Program-made: the position numbers and the translations under genes
Shown: piece after piece, positions 31,231 to 39,804 of the stretch
Numbering within the stretch: position 1 is the first letter of the stretch
Layout of the letters: each line of letters opens with the position of its first letter
The notes under the pieces: generated by a model
The model's input: only the letters and a program-made list of their open reading frames with translations
What the model was told of the DNA's origin: nothing
Databases searched by the model: none
NCBI GenBank assembly: GCA_963761475.1
Contig: CAVXGT010000014.1
Span: forward strand, 186,001-250,000
Source: Ga0077555 sp963761475
GTDB taxonomy: Bacteria > Pseudomonadota > Alphaproteobacteria > Rhizobiales > Hyphomicrobiaceae
Direction: 5' to 3'
Length of the DNA: 64,000 nucleotides

Positions 31231-32012
31231 TACCCGTCTTGCGCGATGACGAACTCGACCCGGTCGGCTGCGAATGCAGACGTGATGACCTGCAACGGTG
31301 TGCCGTCCTCCAGGCCGTCGACGGCGAACGACTGCATGACCACGCCATTGCGTTTGAGCCCCAGCAGGCGCGCCTCCGTGGCCGTTGCCGTGCGCGAGGT
31401 TAGCCGCGTTTCGAGCCTCATGTAGTCGACTATTCCATAGCTCTTGAAAGCTGCGGTCGTCGATGCCTTGGCCTTTGTGATGCGCGCGTCGAATTCGGGA
31501 AATCGCGCGACGCTGAGCGTATGCAAGCTCGCGGAGACGGCAGTCCCGGCAGCCCGACTGATCATGCGGATCTCCCAGACATCGTCGCCGGTATTGATTC
31601 TGAGTAGGCCCGCCGTCTCGCTGTCGGCAGCTGCCATCTCGCAACCGAGCACGCTCCCGGCCGTCCTGACGCCGGCCGCACCGAAATTGGCGCGAAAGCT
31701 TACCCGCCGCCCGATGCGATAGGGGATACGCTGGCCCGTGACCGTCGTCCCGCGCCCTCGCGCCACGGATACGAGCCCGAGATCCTGCAGGTGCCGGAAC
31801 GCCTGCCGCGCCGTATGCCGATGGACGCCGTAGCGCTCGGCGATCGACGCAGCCGACGGCAGCACACTCCCGTCGGCAAACGTCCCGCATTCGATCGACG
31901 CCGCAAGGGCATTGGCGATTTGCTGCCACCGCGGGCCCTCTTCGCCTTCGCCAGTTGCGGGTTCATGCTGTTGCGGCCCACGCCGCTGGCGTCTGCTTGT
32001 GCTTTCGGTCAT
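31230..32012 (-). CDS. phnF: PhnF, GntR/HutC-family regulator of phosphonate genes
   Basis: A 260-residue transcription factor. A winged helix-turn-helix (about 26-92: LPSAASIAERYGVHRHTARQAFRHLQDLGLV) is followed by a UTRA ligand-binding domain (about 105-255). It is divergent from phnG, and two identical palindromes lie between them, so it most likely represses the phn operon and itself until a phosphonate or phosphate signal binds. Start ATG 32012 keeps the palindromes outside the gene; in-frame ATGs at 32036 and 32081 are possible, the last lying beyond the first palindrome. Confidence 0.85.
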   Translation of the reverse strand: MTESTSRRQRRGPQQHEPATGEGEEGPRWQQIANALAASIECGTFADGSVLPSAASIAERYGVHRHTARQAFRHLQDLGLVSVARGRGTTVTGQRIPYRIGRRVSFRANFGAAGVRTAGSVLGCEMAAADSETAGLLRINTGDDVWEIRMISRAAGTAVSASLHTLSVARFPEFDARITKAKASTTAAFKSYGIVDYMRLETRLTSRTATATEARLLGLKRNGVVMQSFAVDGLEDGTPLQVITSAFAADRVEFVIAQDG

Positions 32013-32053
32013 GGCAAGGAAGCCCGGGCCTGTCATCTCGGTGACGCAAAGAA

Positions 32054-32063
32054 TGTCTAGACA
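32054..32063. promoter_or_regulatory. probable PhnF operator 1
   Basis: TGTCTAGACA, a perfect 10-bp palindrome in the phnF/phnG divergent promoter region. An identical copy lies 31 bp away, about three helical turns, so two dimers would sit on the same face of the DNA. It resembles the palindromes bound by other PhnF/HutC proteins. Confidence 0.75.
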
Positions 32064-32084
32064 ATAAATCCAGTAGGGCATTAA

Positions 32085-32094
32085 TGTCTAGACA
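32085..32094. promoter_or_regulatory. probable PhnF operator 2
   Basis: The second identical TGTCTAGACA copy, 26 nt before the chosen phnG start. Both copies are flanked by AT-rich bases that may contain the promoters. Confidence 0.75.
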
Positions 32095-32119
32095 AATGTC
32101 CAGAGCATGGAGCGGCCCC

Positions 32120-32584
32120 GTGAGTGAGCCCGATCAGAAGAGAAGCGAGCGCCAGGCTTGGATGGCGGTCCTGGCGCGCGCCTCGCTGGCCGAGCTTGAA
32201 GCCATCATGGCGCGACGGGGCGGGCTTCCCGCACACATCATTCTCAAGCCCGCCGAGACCGGCACCGTCATGATCGAGGCACGCGCCGGCGGTGCTGGCC
32301 GGCGCTTCAATCTTGGCGAGGCCACCATGACCCGCTGCGTGGTCCGCCTCGATGACAGCGAGTGCCCGGCAGGCTTCGCATATGCGCTGGGCGCAGACCG
32401 CCGCAAGGCCCTCGTCTGCGCCGTTCTCGACGCGCTCCTCCAGCATCCGCGGACGGGCGAAGTCTTGCATGATGCGGAGATAGCCCCGTTGGCCGCCAGC
32501 CAGCGTGCCGCCCGCGAACTCGCTTCCCGCAAGGCCGCCCGCACCAAGGTTGACTTCTTTGCATTCGTAAGGGGGCATGATTGA
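32120..32584 (+). CDS. phnG: PhnG, C-P lyase core subunit
   Basis: A 154-residue subunit of the C-P lyase core complex PhnGHIJ, needed with PhnI to attach the phosphonate to the ribose of ATP. It has the early LARASLAELEAIM and central GRRFNLGEATMTRCVVRL segment of the family. The start is GTG 32120 with GGAG 7 nt upstream; an ATG at 32084 lies inside operator 2 and is unlikely. Its stop overlaps the phnH start by 1 nt. Confidence 0.92.
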   Translation: MSEPDQKRSERQAWMAVLARASLAELEAIMARRGGLPAHIILKPAETGTVMIEARAGGAGRRFNLGEATMTRCVVRLDDSECPAGFAYALGADRRKALVCAVLDALLQHPRTGEVLHDAEIAPLAASQRAARELASRKAARTKVDFFAFVRGHD

Positions 32585-33213
32585 TGATGCCAGCGTCGAC
32601 AACCGTGATGGACGGGGCGGCTCTGGGCCAGGCCTTTCAGGATCCAGTCCTGGAGTCCCAGGCTGTCTTCCGCGCCGTGCTCCAGGCCCTGTCCGAGCCA
32701 GGCACCGTCCATGCTCTCGAGCAACCCCTGCAGCCTCCTGCGGGGCTACATCCATCCACAGCCCGTCTCCTCCTCGCTCTTGCCGATTTCGAAACGCCCG
32801 TCTGGCTGGCACCTGAGCTCGCCGGAGATTGCGCGCGATGGGTCGCCTTCCACACCGGAGCCCCCGCCGCCAAGTCTCCCGGAGACGCCAGGTTCGCCGT
32901 AGTCAATGCCGGTGATGCCGCCGCGCCGCTCGCGCTCTTCGATCCCGGCGAGGAGCGCTACCCCGACAAGTCGGCAACGCTCTTCATCCAGGTCGCCGCT
33001 CTCGACGGTGGCGACAGCGTCGCATTGTCGGGCCCCGGCATCCCTGATTCGCGCACGATAGCGCCCGCCGGCCTCGGCGCGGAGTTCTGGCGGCAGGCCG
33101 CAGCCAACCAGCGTCGCTACCCTCTCGGCGTTGATATGCTGCTGGTCTCCGGCGATCGGCTCCTGGGTCTACCCCGCTCCACCGCGATCGCCCGCGCCGG
33201 CAAGGAGGTTTGA
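32584..33213 (+). CDS. phnH: PhnH, C-P lyase core subunit
   Basis: A 209-residue core subunit of the C-P lyase complex; structurally PLP-transferase-like but without the cofactor. FQDPVLESQAVFRAVLQALSEPG and YPLGVDMLLVSGDRLLGLPRS near the C-terminus are the usual start and end blocks. The overlap TGATG with phnG points to translational coupling. Confidence 0.92.
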   Translation: MMPASTTVMDGAALGQAFQDPVLESQAVFRAVLQALSEPGTVHALEQPLQPPAGLHPSTARLLLALADFETPVWLAPELAGDCARWVAFHTGAPAAKSPGDARFAVVNAGDAAAPLALFDPGEERYPDKSATLFIQVAALDGGDSVALSGPGIPDSRTIAPAGLGAEFWRQAAANQRRYPLGVDMLLVSGDRLLGLPRSTAIARAGKEV

Positions 33214-33214
33214 C

Positions 33215-34357
33215 ATGTACGTCGCCGTTAAAGGTGGCGAAGCCGCCATCCTCGCCACCCACGATCTTGTGGCCGAGACCCGTCGCGGCGATCCCGCCGT
33301 GCCCGAGCTCTCGACGTCACAAATTCGCGAGCAGATGAGCCTCGCCGTCGCCCGCGTCATGAATGAGGGCTCTCTTGCAGACCCTGACCTTGCCGCCCTC
33401 GCGTTGAAGCAGACGCAGGGTGATGCCATCGAGGCGGCATTCCTTCTGCGCGCCTATCGAACCACCCTCCCGCGCCTTGCCGCCTCGTTGCCGATCGACA
33501 CCGCGGCGATGGCAGTTCGCCGACGTGTCTCTGCTACCTTCAAGGACATTCCCGGCGGCCAAGTTCTCGGCCCAACCTATGACTACACCCACCGCCTGTT
33601 CGACTTCTCGCTCGCCGGGGACCCGTCCCATTCCGACGCCGATAAAGCCACTCCATCGCTGGCACCAGCGCCGGAGCCGCTCGCAGGCTACATGCCTCGC
33701 GTTCCCGATCTGATCGGCCAGGAAGGCTTCATGGAGCCGGAGCACCCCCCCGCAGGCGATCCCAAACCATTCGATCTCACGCGTGATCCCGTCGAATTCC
33801 CCGCCGAGCGTGACGTCCGCCTTCAGGCGCTGGCCCGTGGCGATGAAGGTTTTCTACTCGGTCTCGCCTACTCGGTGCAGCGCGGCTTTGGCGGCAACCA
33901 TCCCTTCGCCGGCGAGATTCGGCTTGGCGAGGTCGCTGTCGAGATCGTTCCCGAGGAGCTGGGCTTTGCCGTCGACATCGGTGACCTCACCTTCACCGAA
34001 TGTCAGATGGTCAATCAGTTCACCGGATCCAAGGAAGCCCCGCCTCAGTTCACGCGCGGCTACGGTCTCGCCTTTGGCCATGCCGAGCGCAAAGCCATGT
34101 CGATGTCGATCGTCGATCGCGCGCTCAAGGGAGCAGAGCTGGGCGAGACCGCCGCCTATCCCGCCCAGAACCAGGAGTTCGTGCTCTATCATTCCGACAA
34201 CGTCGAGGCTGCCGGCTTCGTTGAGCACCTGAAGCTGCCCCACTACGTCGATTTTCAAGGCGAACTCGAGCTGCTGCGCAAGCTCCGCCGTGAATTGGAT
34301 GCGCGCATCGCCGCCGATTCGGTCGAGGTCGATCACCCGTCGAGAGCCGCGGAATAG
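33215..34357 (+). CDS. phnI: PhnI, C-P lyase core subunit
   Basis: A 380-residue protein. PhnI displaces adenine from ATP (nucleosidase) so that the phosphonate is joined to ribose triphosphate. It begins MYVAVKGGEAAILATH and carries TFTECQMVNQFTG and YGLAFGHAERKAMSMSIVDR, strongly conserved blocks. AAGGAGG lies just before ATG 33215. Slightly longer than the E. coli protein. Confidence 0.95.
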   Translation: MYVAVKGGEAAILATHDLVAETRRGDPAVPELSTSQIREQMSLAVARVMNEGSLADPDLAALALKQTQGDAIEAAFLLRAYRTTLPRLAASLPIDTAAMAVRRRVSATFKDIPGGQVLGPTYDYTHRLFDFSLAGDPSHSDADKATPSLAPAPEPLAGYMPRVPDLIGQEGFMEPEHPPAGDPKPFDLTRDPVEFPAERDVRLQALARGDEGFLLGLAYSVQRGFGGNHPFAGEIRLGEVAVEIVPEELGFAVDIGDLTFTECQMVNQFTGSKEAPPQFTRGYGLAFGHAERKAMSMSIVDRALKGAELGETAAYPAQNQEFVLYHSDNVEAAGFVEHLKLPHYVDFQGELELLRKLRRELDARIAADSVEVDHPSRAAE

Positions 34358-34370
34358 CTGAGGACCACCG

Positions 34371-35291
34371 ATGCACACCGATGCCCCCCCCGCTCGTGAT
34401 GAAGGCTACAACTTCGCCTACCTCGACGAGCAGACCAAGCGCATGATCCGGCGCGCTCTCCTGAAGGCGGTCGCCGTTCCCGGCTACCAGGTCCCCTTCG
34501 GTTCGCGTGAGATGCCGCTCGCCCGCGGCTGGGGCACCGGCGGCATCCAGGTGACGGCAGCCGTCATCGGCCCTGATGACACCTTGAAGGTCATCGACCA
34601 AGGCGCAGACGACACCACCAATGCCGTTTCGATCCGTCGCTTTTTCGCACGCACTGCAGGTGTCGCAACGACCGAGGCCACCAACGAGGCAAGCATCATT
34701 CAGACCCGCCATCGCATTCCGGAGGCGCCGCTCCAGGCCGGCCAGATCCTCGTCTATCAGGTCCCCCAGCCCGAACCCTTGCGCAAGCTCGAGCCCTCCG
34801 AAGCCGAAACCCGCAACATGCACGCCTGGGCGGACTACTCCCTCATGCACGTCCGCCTCTACGAGGACATTGCACGCTTCGGCCACGTTGCAACCACCTA
34901 CGCCTATCCCGTCATCGTCAACGGCCGCTACGTCATGAGCCCAAGCCCGATCCCCAAGTTCGACAATCCCAAGATGCACATGAGCCCGGCGCTCCAGCTC
35001 TTCGGAGCCGGCCGCGAGAAGCGGATCTATGCCATCCCACCGTTCACGCGGGTCGAAAGCATCGATTTCGAAGACCATCCCTTCGAGGTACAGCGTTGGG
35101 ATCAGCCATGCGCCTTGTGCGGTGCGCCCGACAGCTACCTCGACGAGGTCGTCACCGATGATGCGGGAACCCGCATGTTTGTTTGCTCCGATTCCCATTA
35201 TTGCGAGTGCCGTCGCGACGCCGGTCACGCCGGCACGATGCTGGCGACTGATACCGGCAAGGCGCTGACCGGTGGTGGATCCACGTCATGA
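34371..35291 (+). CDS. phnJ: PhnJ, radical SAM C-P lyase
   Basis: A 306-residue enzyme that breaks the C-P bond of ribose-1-phosphonate-5-phosphate by radical SAM chemistry. The unusual cysteine set is complete: C247-x2-C250, C272 for the [4Fe-4S] cluster and C278 (CSDSHYC) corresponding to the Cys that carries the thiyl radical. GYNFAYLDEQTKRMIRRA and GGIQVTAAVIGPDD are characteristic. Its stop overlaps phnK (ATGA). Confidence 0.97.
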   Translation: MHTDAPPARDEGYNFAYLDEQTKRMIRRALLKAVAVPGYQVPFGSREMPLARGWGTGGIQVTAAVIGPDDTLKVIDQGADDTTNAVSIRRFFARTAGVATTEATNEASIIQTRHRIPEAPLQAGQILVYQVPQPEPLRKLEPSEAETRNMHAWADYSLMHVRLYEDIARFGHVATTYAYPVIVNGRYVMSPSPIPKFDNPKMHMSPALQLFGAGREKRIYAIPPFTRVESIDFEDHPFEVQRWDQPCALCGAPDSYLDEVVTDDAGTRMFVCSDSHYCECRRDAGHAGTMLATDTGKALTGGGSTS

Positions 35292-36097
35292 CGAACGCTC
35301 CGCTTTATACCGCTGTCGCGGTGACTGACGTTCCTCTCCTCGAGGCTGCCGGCGTCACCCGCTTGTACGGCGACAACGTCGGTTGCCGTGACGTCACCTT
35401 TGCGCTCTGGCCAGGCGAGGTCCTCGGCATCGTCGGCGAGTCCGGCTCCGGCAAGTCGACGCTCGTGCGCTGCCTCGCCGGCCTCGACAGGCCCAATGCG
35501 GGGCGTATCGCCTTTCGTGACGGCTCTGTGGTCCACCACGACATCTACGCCCTGGAAACCCAGCGCTTGCGTGCCCTCATGCGCACCGCCTGGGGCATCG
35601 TCCATCAGAACCCGCGCGACGGCCTGCGCATGGCCGTGTCCGCCGGCGGCAACATTGGCGAGCGCCTGATAGACCGCGGCGACCGCCATTACGGCAATAT
35701 CCGCCAGGCCGCAGCCGAATGGCTGGCCCGCGTAGAGATCGATCCTGACCGCATCGACGAGCGCCCCTCGCGCTTTTCTGGCGGCATGCAGCAACGCCTG
35801 CAGATCGCCCGCGTCCTCGTTTCTGCCCCGCGTCTCGTCTACATGGACGAGCCGACTGGCGGCCTTGATGTCTCCGTACAGGCCCGTCTGCTGGACTTGC
35901 TGCGTGCCCTCGTCCGCGATCTCGGGCTGGCCGCGGTCATCGTCACTCACGATCTCGCCGTTGCCCGCTTGTTGACGGATCGCTTGATCGTCATGCGTCG
36001 CGGCGAAATCGTCGAGCAGGGCTTGACCGATCAGGTGTTGGACGACCCTCAGCATGCCTACACCCAGCTGCTGACATCCTCGGTGCTGGCCGCATGA
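35288..36097 (+). CDS. phnK: PhnK, ABC-type ATPase of the C-P lyase complex
   Basis: A 269-residue ATPase that docks on the PhnGHIJ core. It has Walker A GESGSGKST, signature FSGGMQQR and Walker B VYMDEPTGGLD, with a full switch His (IVTHDLAVA). No membrane partner is encoded here, in line with the C-P lyase role rather than transport. It overlaps phnJ by 4 nt. Confidence 0.93.
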   Translation: MTNAPLYTAVAVTDVPLLEAAGVTRLYGDNVGCRDVTFALWPGEVLGIVGESGSGKSTLVRCLAGLDRPNAGRIAFRDGSVVHHDIYALETQRLRALMRTAWGIVHQNPRDGLRMAVSAGGNIGERLIDRGDRHYGNIRQAAAEWLARVEIDPDRIDERPSRFSGGMQQRLQIARVLVSAPRLVYMDEPTGGLDVSVQARLLDLLRALVRDLGLAAVIVTHDLAVARLLTDRLIVMRRGEIVEQGLTDQVLDDPQHAYTQLLTSSVLAA

Positions 36098-36158
36098 GCC
36101 ACGCGCCCCAAATCCACATGCCGCGCCTTGCCGACTGCGCGCTCAGGGAGATCTGACC

Positions 36159-36857
36159 ATGACGGCCATGATCGACGTCGCCGATGCCGCCAAAACCTTT
36201 GTTCTTCACACCCAGGGTGGCATCCGCCTCCCCGTGCTCGCCAACGTCTCGATGCAGGTGAAAGCCGGCGAGGCCGTGGTGCTGGCAGGGCCATCGGGCG
36301 CCGGTAAATCCACCTTGTTGCGTCTGCTCTACGCCAACTATCGTCCGACGTCCGGCCGCCTGTCTGTCCGCCACGACGGCAGGCTCGTGGATCTGACGGC
36401 GGCCGAGCCGCGCACCGTGCTCGATGTGCGCAGGCGCACGCTCGGCTGGGTGTCCCAGTTCCTGCGCGTCATCCCGCGCATCTCCACCCTCGATCTCGTG
36501 CGTGATCCGCTCTTGGCCCGTGGGGTGGCGGAGGCCGAGGCCACCCGTCGCGCCCGCAACATGCTGGCCCGCATGAACTTGCCGGAAAGCCTGTGGCGCC
36601 TCGCCCCGCAGACGTTCTCTGGCGGTGAGCAACAGCGCGTCAACATCGCCCGCAGCCTGGTCGATCCCGCGCCCATCCTCCTGCTCGACGAGCCCACCGC
36701 ATCGCTCGATGCCGCCAACCGCGAGGTCGTCGTTGGCCTGATCGATGAGGCGCGCCGAGCAGGCTCAGCCGTCGTCGGCATTTTTCACGACGATGCCATT
36801 CGCGCCCGCATAGCCACGCGGACGATCGACGTAACCGCCTTCAAACCGGCAGCGTGA
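36159..36857 (+). CDS. phnL: PhnL, ABC-type ATPase of the C-P lyase pathway
   Basis: A 232-residue ATPase with Walker A GPSGAGKST, signature FSGGEQQRVNIARSL and Walker B LLLDEPTASLD. In the current view PhnL stacks on PhnK in the C-P lyase assembly. It starts 61 nt after phnK and its stop overlaps phnM (GTGA). Confidence 0.92.
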   Translation: MTAMIDVADAAKTFVLHTQGGIRLPVLANVSMQVKAGEAVVLAGPSGAGKSTLLRLLYANYRPTSGRLSVRHDGRLVDLTAAEPRTVLDVRRRTLGWVSQFLRVIPRISTLDLVRDPLLARGVAEAEATRRARNMLARMNLPESLWRLAPQTFSGGEQQRVNIARSLVDPAPILLLDEPTASLDAANREVVVGLIDEARRAGSAVVGIFHDDAIRARIATRTIDVTAFKPAA

Positions 36858-38002
36858 CACATATGGAAACGGTCCTCACCAACGCCCGTCTCATCCTCGA
36901 GGATGAAATCGTCGAGGGCTCGCTCGTATTCGGGCCGGACGGCATACGGGCCATCGACCAGGGCAAGAGCAGCCTTGCCAGCGCGATCGACGCAGAAGGC
37001 GACTTCGTAGCGCCGGGCCTTGTCGAGATGCATACCGACAACCTCGAGAAGCATTTCATTCCCCGCCCCGCGGTCATCTGGCCGAATGGTCTCGCTGCCG
37101 CAATCGCGCATGACGCCCAGATGGCCGCAGCCGGTGTGACCACGGTCTACGACGCCGTTTGTGCGGGATACGAGTCGGGAGAGGCCACCTCTCGCCGGGA
37201 AAATTTCGAGCGTCTCGTTGCGGCGATCAAGGACGGTGTGGCGCTGGGCGTTTTCCGCATCGACCACAAACTGCATCTGCGCTGCGAATTGTCGGGCAAC
37301 GATGTCGTCGACGCCATCACGCCGCACATCGACCACCCCCTCGTGGCCCTTGGCTCGTTGATGGACCACACACCCGGCCAGCGCCAGTGGCGCGACCTTG
37401 CCGCGATGAAGACCTATGTTCTCGGCAAGTCCGGCAAGGCCGAGTCCGAATGGCAGGCCCATCTCGACCGTCGCATGTCCGCCGCCGAGCATGTGCCGCG
37501 CAACTGGCCGGTCGTCGCCGCCATGTTCCGAGATCGCGCCATCCCACTCGCATCTCATGACGACACCACGGCCGAGCACGTCGCCGAGGGGCTTGCGGCA
37601 GGCGTCGTCATCTCCGAGTTCCCGACGACGCACGAGGCCGCGCAAGCTGCGAAGGACAAGGGCTTGATGACCGTCGCAGGCGCACCCAATGTCGTGCGCG
37701 GCGGCTCCCATTCAGGCGGCGTGTCCGTTGCCGAACTGGCAGAGGCCGGCGTGCTCGATGGGCTGTCGTCCGACTATGTGCCGTCGAGTTTGCTGCAAGC
37801 CGTGGAGCGATTGTGCAGCCGCCACGCTATTGCCATGCCGAAGGCCATGGGCATGGTCACCTGGGCCGTATGCGATGCCTTGCAGCTATGTGATCGCGGA
37901 CGGCTGAAACCGGGCTTGCGCGCCGATGTTCTGCGGTTTCGCGTGGTGGCGGGCACACCCGTCGTCCGCAACCTCTGGAGCAATGGCCGCCCGATCCTGT
38001 GA
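36854..38002 (+). CDS. phnM: PhnM, ribose-triphosphonate diphosphatase
   Basis: A 382-residue amidohydrolase-fold enzyme that removes pyrophosphate from the 5-triphosphate of ribose-1-phosphonate. The metal motif EMHTDNLEKHFIPRP lies near 58-70; GSLMDHTPGQRQW and GAPNVVRGGSHSG are further family blocks. GTG 36854 overlaps the phnL stop; ATG 36863 is an alternative. Confidence 0.94.
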   Translation: MTHMETVLTNARLILEDEIVEGSLVFGPDGIRAIDQGKSSLASAIDAEGDFVAPGLVEMHTDNLEKHFIPRPAVIWPNGLAAAIAHDAQMAAAGVTTVYDAVCAGYESGEATSRRENFERLVAAIKDGVALGVFRIDHKLHLRCELSGNDVVDAITPHIDHPLVALGSLMDHTPGQRQWRDLAAMKTYVLGKSGKAESEWQAHLDRRMSAAEHVPRNWPVVAAMFRDRAIPLASHDDTTAEHVAEGLAAGVVISEFPTTHEAAQAAKDKGLMTVAGAPNVVRGGSHSGGVSVAELAEAGVLDGLSSDYVPSSLLQAVERLCSRHAIAMPKAMGMVTWAVCDALQLCDRGRLKPGLRADVLRFRVVAGTPVVRNLWSNGRPIL

Positions 38003-38024
38003 GTCGGCAACGGAGCCCGCTTCC

Positions 38025-38735
38025 ATGCAACGCCACGCTGTCTATTTCGCGCCGCCACCGGACACCCCGCTCTGGCGCTTTGGCAGCGCCGTCCTGGGTT
38101 ACGATGCGGCAACGGGCCGGCCGGTGCCACATCCCGATCGGCTTCGCTCCATCGATGCCGAATGGCCCGCGCTATCGGCCGAGCCTCGTCGCTATGGCTT
38201 TCACGCCACTCTGAAAGCGCCCTTCGAAATGAACGAAGGTATTGAGCCATCCATGGTCGAGGCAGGCGTTGCAGGCCTCGCAGCGCGCCTCACGTCTGTC
38301 GCCCTGCCGGGATTGGTTGTGGCAGAGCTCGGTCGCTTCATCGCGCTCGTGCCGCGTGAGCCCTCGCCAGCCCTGAGCGAGTTGGCGGGCGGCGTCGCAA
38401 CCGACAGCGCCTTCGATCAGCTCCGTCGGCCGCTGTCCGATGCCGACCGCGCGCGTCGCCTGCGCACGACACTCTCGCCCCGCCAGCAGCACTATCTCGA
38501 GCGTTTCGGCTATCCGTATGTCCTCGAGGAGTTCCGTTTTCACATGACGCTGACGGGTCCAATCGCGGATCGGGAACTGCGCCAATCGGTGCGCGCCACG
38601 CTCGCGGATCTGTACGCAGAAGCGGTTCCCCAGCCCCCCCTTCACATCGACGCGCTGACCTTGTTCTTCCAGCCCCGCCGCGACGGGCCGTTTCACATCG
38701 TCACCCGCGAGCCTCTGCCTGCGCCGCGAGCCTGA
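38025..38735 (+). CDS. DUF1045 phosphonate-associated 2H phosphoesterase-like protein
   Basis: A 236-residue protein of the DUF1045 family, found in phn clusters. The two catalytic HxTL motifs of the 2H phosphoesterase fold are present: HATLKAPF (H60) and HMTLTG (near 174). C-P lyase makes a ribosyl 1,2-cyclic phosphate that E. coli opens with PhnP; no phnP is present here, so this 2H protein is a good candidate for the same step (inference). It starts 22 nt after phnM, and its last 35 nt overlap the convergent phnN. Confidence 0.83.
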   Translation: MQRHAVYFAPPPDTPLWRFGSAVLGYDAATGRPVPHPDRLRSIDAEWPALSAEPRRYGFHATLKAPFEMNEGIEPSMVEAGVAGLAARLTSVALPGLVVAELGRFIALVPREPSPALSELAGGVATDSAFDQLRRPLSDADRARRLRTTLSPRQQHYLERFGYPYVLEEFRFHMTLTGPIADRELRQSVRATLADLYAEAVPQPPLHIDALTLFFQPRRDGPFHIVTREPLPAPRA

Positions 38736-39315
38736 TCAGAACGTCATTGAATTGCGCCGCCGCGTGTTCAGGCTCCCGGTCATTGATGATCTCGACAACA
38801 CCAGCCGACGACGCCTGAAGGGGGGGCTGCCGTGCCAGACGCGAGGTGATCTCCTCGCGCGATTCGCGTCCTCGCGCGGCAATGCGCTGGGCAAGGACGT
38901 CGATTGGCGCTGTCACATGCAACACGACGACATGGCGAGCCCGCAGTTCCGCGTTGCCGATCACGGTCCGGGACACGTTTGCAACGAGCACCTTGCCCTG
39001 CCGCAGCGCGTTTTCGCCTTGCCCCGGTATGGCGTAGCCGAGACCATGCGCCCGCCACGACAGCAGATAGCGACCGGCTGCTTCGTCCGCATCGAACTGG
39101 GCGCGATCGACGGCGTCGTTGTCTTCGCTCACCCCATCGCTGGCGCGCGTGATGGTTCGTCGCGCAAACACCATCCGCGCGTCGCGGCCGAACGCATGGC
39201 GCGCCTGTTCGATCAGCGTGTCCTTGCCGGCGCCCGATGGTCCGACCACCAGCGCAAGCACGCCGGTCTCGATGCGACCTTTCCCGCCTCCACCGACGCT
39301 CTGCCTCTTCATCAT
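38701..39315 (-). CDS. phnN: PhnN, ribose 1,5-bisphosphate phosphokinase
   Basis: A 204-residue guanylate-kinase-like enzyme that phosphorylates ribose 1,5-bisphosphate to PRPP, the last step of the C-P lyase route. P-loop GPSGAGKDTL (about 25-34), RRTITRASDG for substrate, and LHVTAPIDVLAQRIAARGRE for the lid. It is on the opposite strand to the phn operon and overlaps it tail to tail. Its start overlaps the stop of the small gene upstream (ATGATGA). Confidence 0.9.
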   Translation of the reverse strand: MMKRQSVGGGGKGRIETGVLALVVGPSGAGKDTLIEQARHAFGRDARMVFARRTITRASDGVSEDNDAVDRAQFDADEAAGRYLLSWRAHGLGYAIPGQGENALRQGKVLVANVSRTVIGNAELRARHVVVLHVTAPIDVLAQRIAARGRESREEITSRLARQPPLQASSAGVVEIINDREPEHAAAQFNDVLIRLAAQAEARG

Positions 39316-39611
39316 GGGTTCCGCTGTCCCTGTGCCGCGCCCCGCGTGGTGGGCGCGGGTCCTTCGGGGGACCGCCCGTCGCTTGCGCCCCTATGCCTTC
39401 GGTCCTCGGCCACCGTTGTCGGACCGTGCAGGGGCTCCGGCGGTTTGAGCGAGAACAGCCAACCGGCCCGCCGCAAGTGAGCGACCACCCCTTCAGCTAG
39501 AAAGCGCAGGGCATCAATCCGCTGGCCCTTGACCTTGAAGGGCGACTGCGAGAGCGCATAGCCGATGTCGCGCGCCAGTTCTTTGTCCGCATCCTGCATG
39601 GAACGCAGCAT
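39312..39611 (-). CDS. small protein, function unknown, coupled to phnN
   Basis: A 99-residue protein (start ATG 39611; 39599 possible). Residues 1-50 look structured (ADKELARDIGYALSQSPFKV, then a helical region ending LRRAGWLF); the rest is low-complexity. Its TGA stop lies in ATGATGA with the phnN start, which supports a real, co-translated gene. No family recognised. Confidence 0.5.
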   Translation of the reverse strand: MLRSMQDADKELARDIGYALSQSPFKVKGQRIDALRFLAEGVVAHLRRAGWLFSLKPPEPLHGPTTVAEDRRHRGASDGRSPEGPAPTTRGAAQGQRNP

Positions 39612-39804
39612 ATCAGGACGCGAACAAATGCGGAACCTGAAAAATCCTCTGGAACCGACCGCATCATCCGAGGCGCAGCCTCGCCCTCGGCAGTCGTGGT
39701 GCGCGCTTGCGGAAGCAAGTGCCGGTTCCATGCCGACGGGCCGCTTGTAGAGCCTGATCAGCTGAGCAGGCAGCAACCTCGCTCTCAATTGAAGCGAGGA
39801 TGCT

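Noticed and set aside
34125..35228. Minus-strand open frame of 367 codons
   Set aside because: Antisense to phnI and phnJ, whose motifs are complete.
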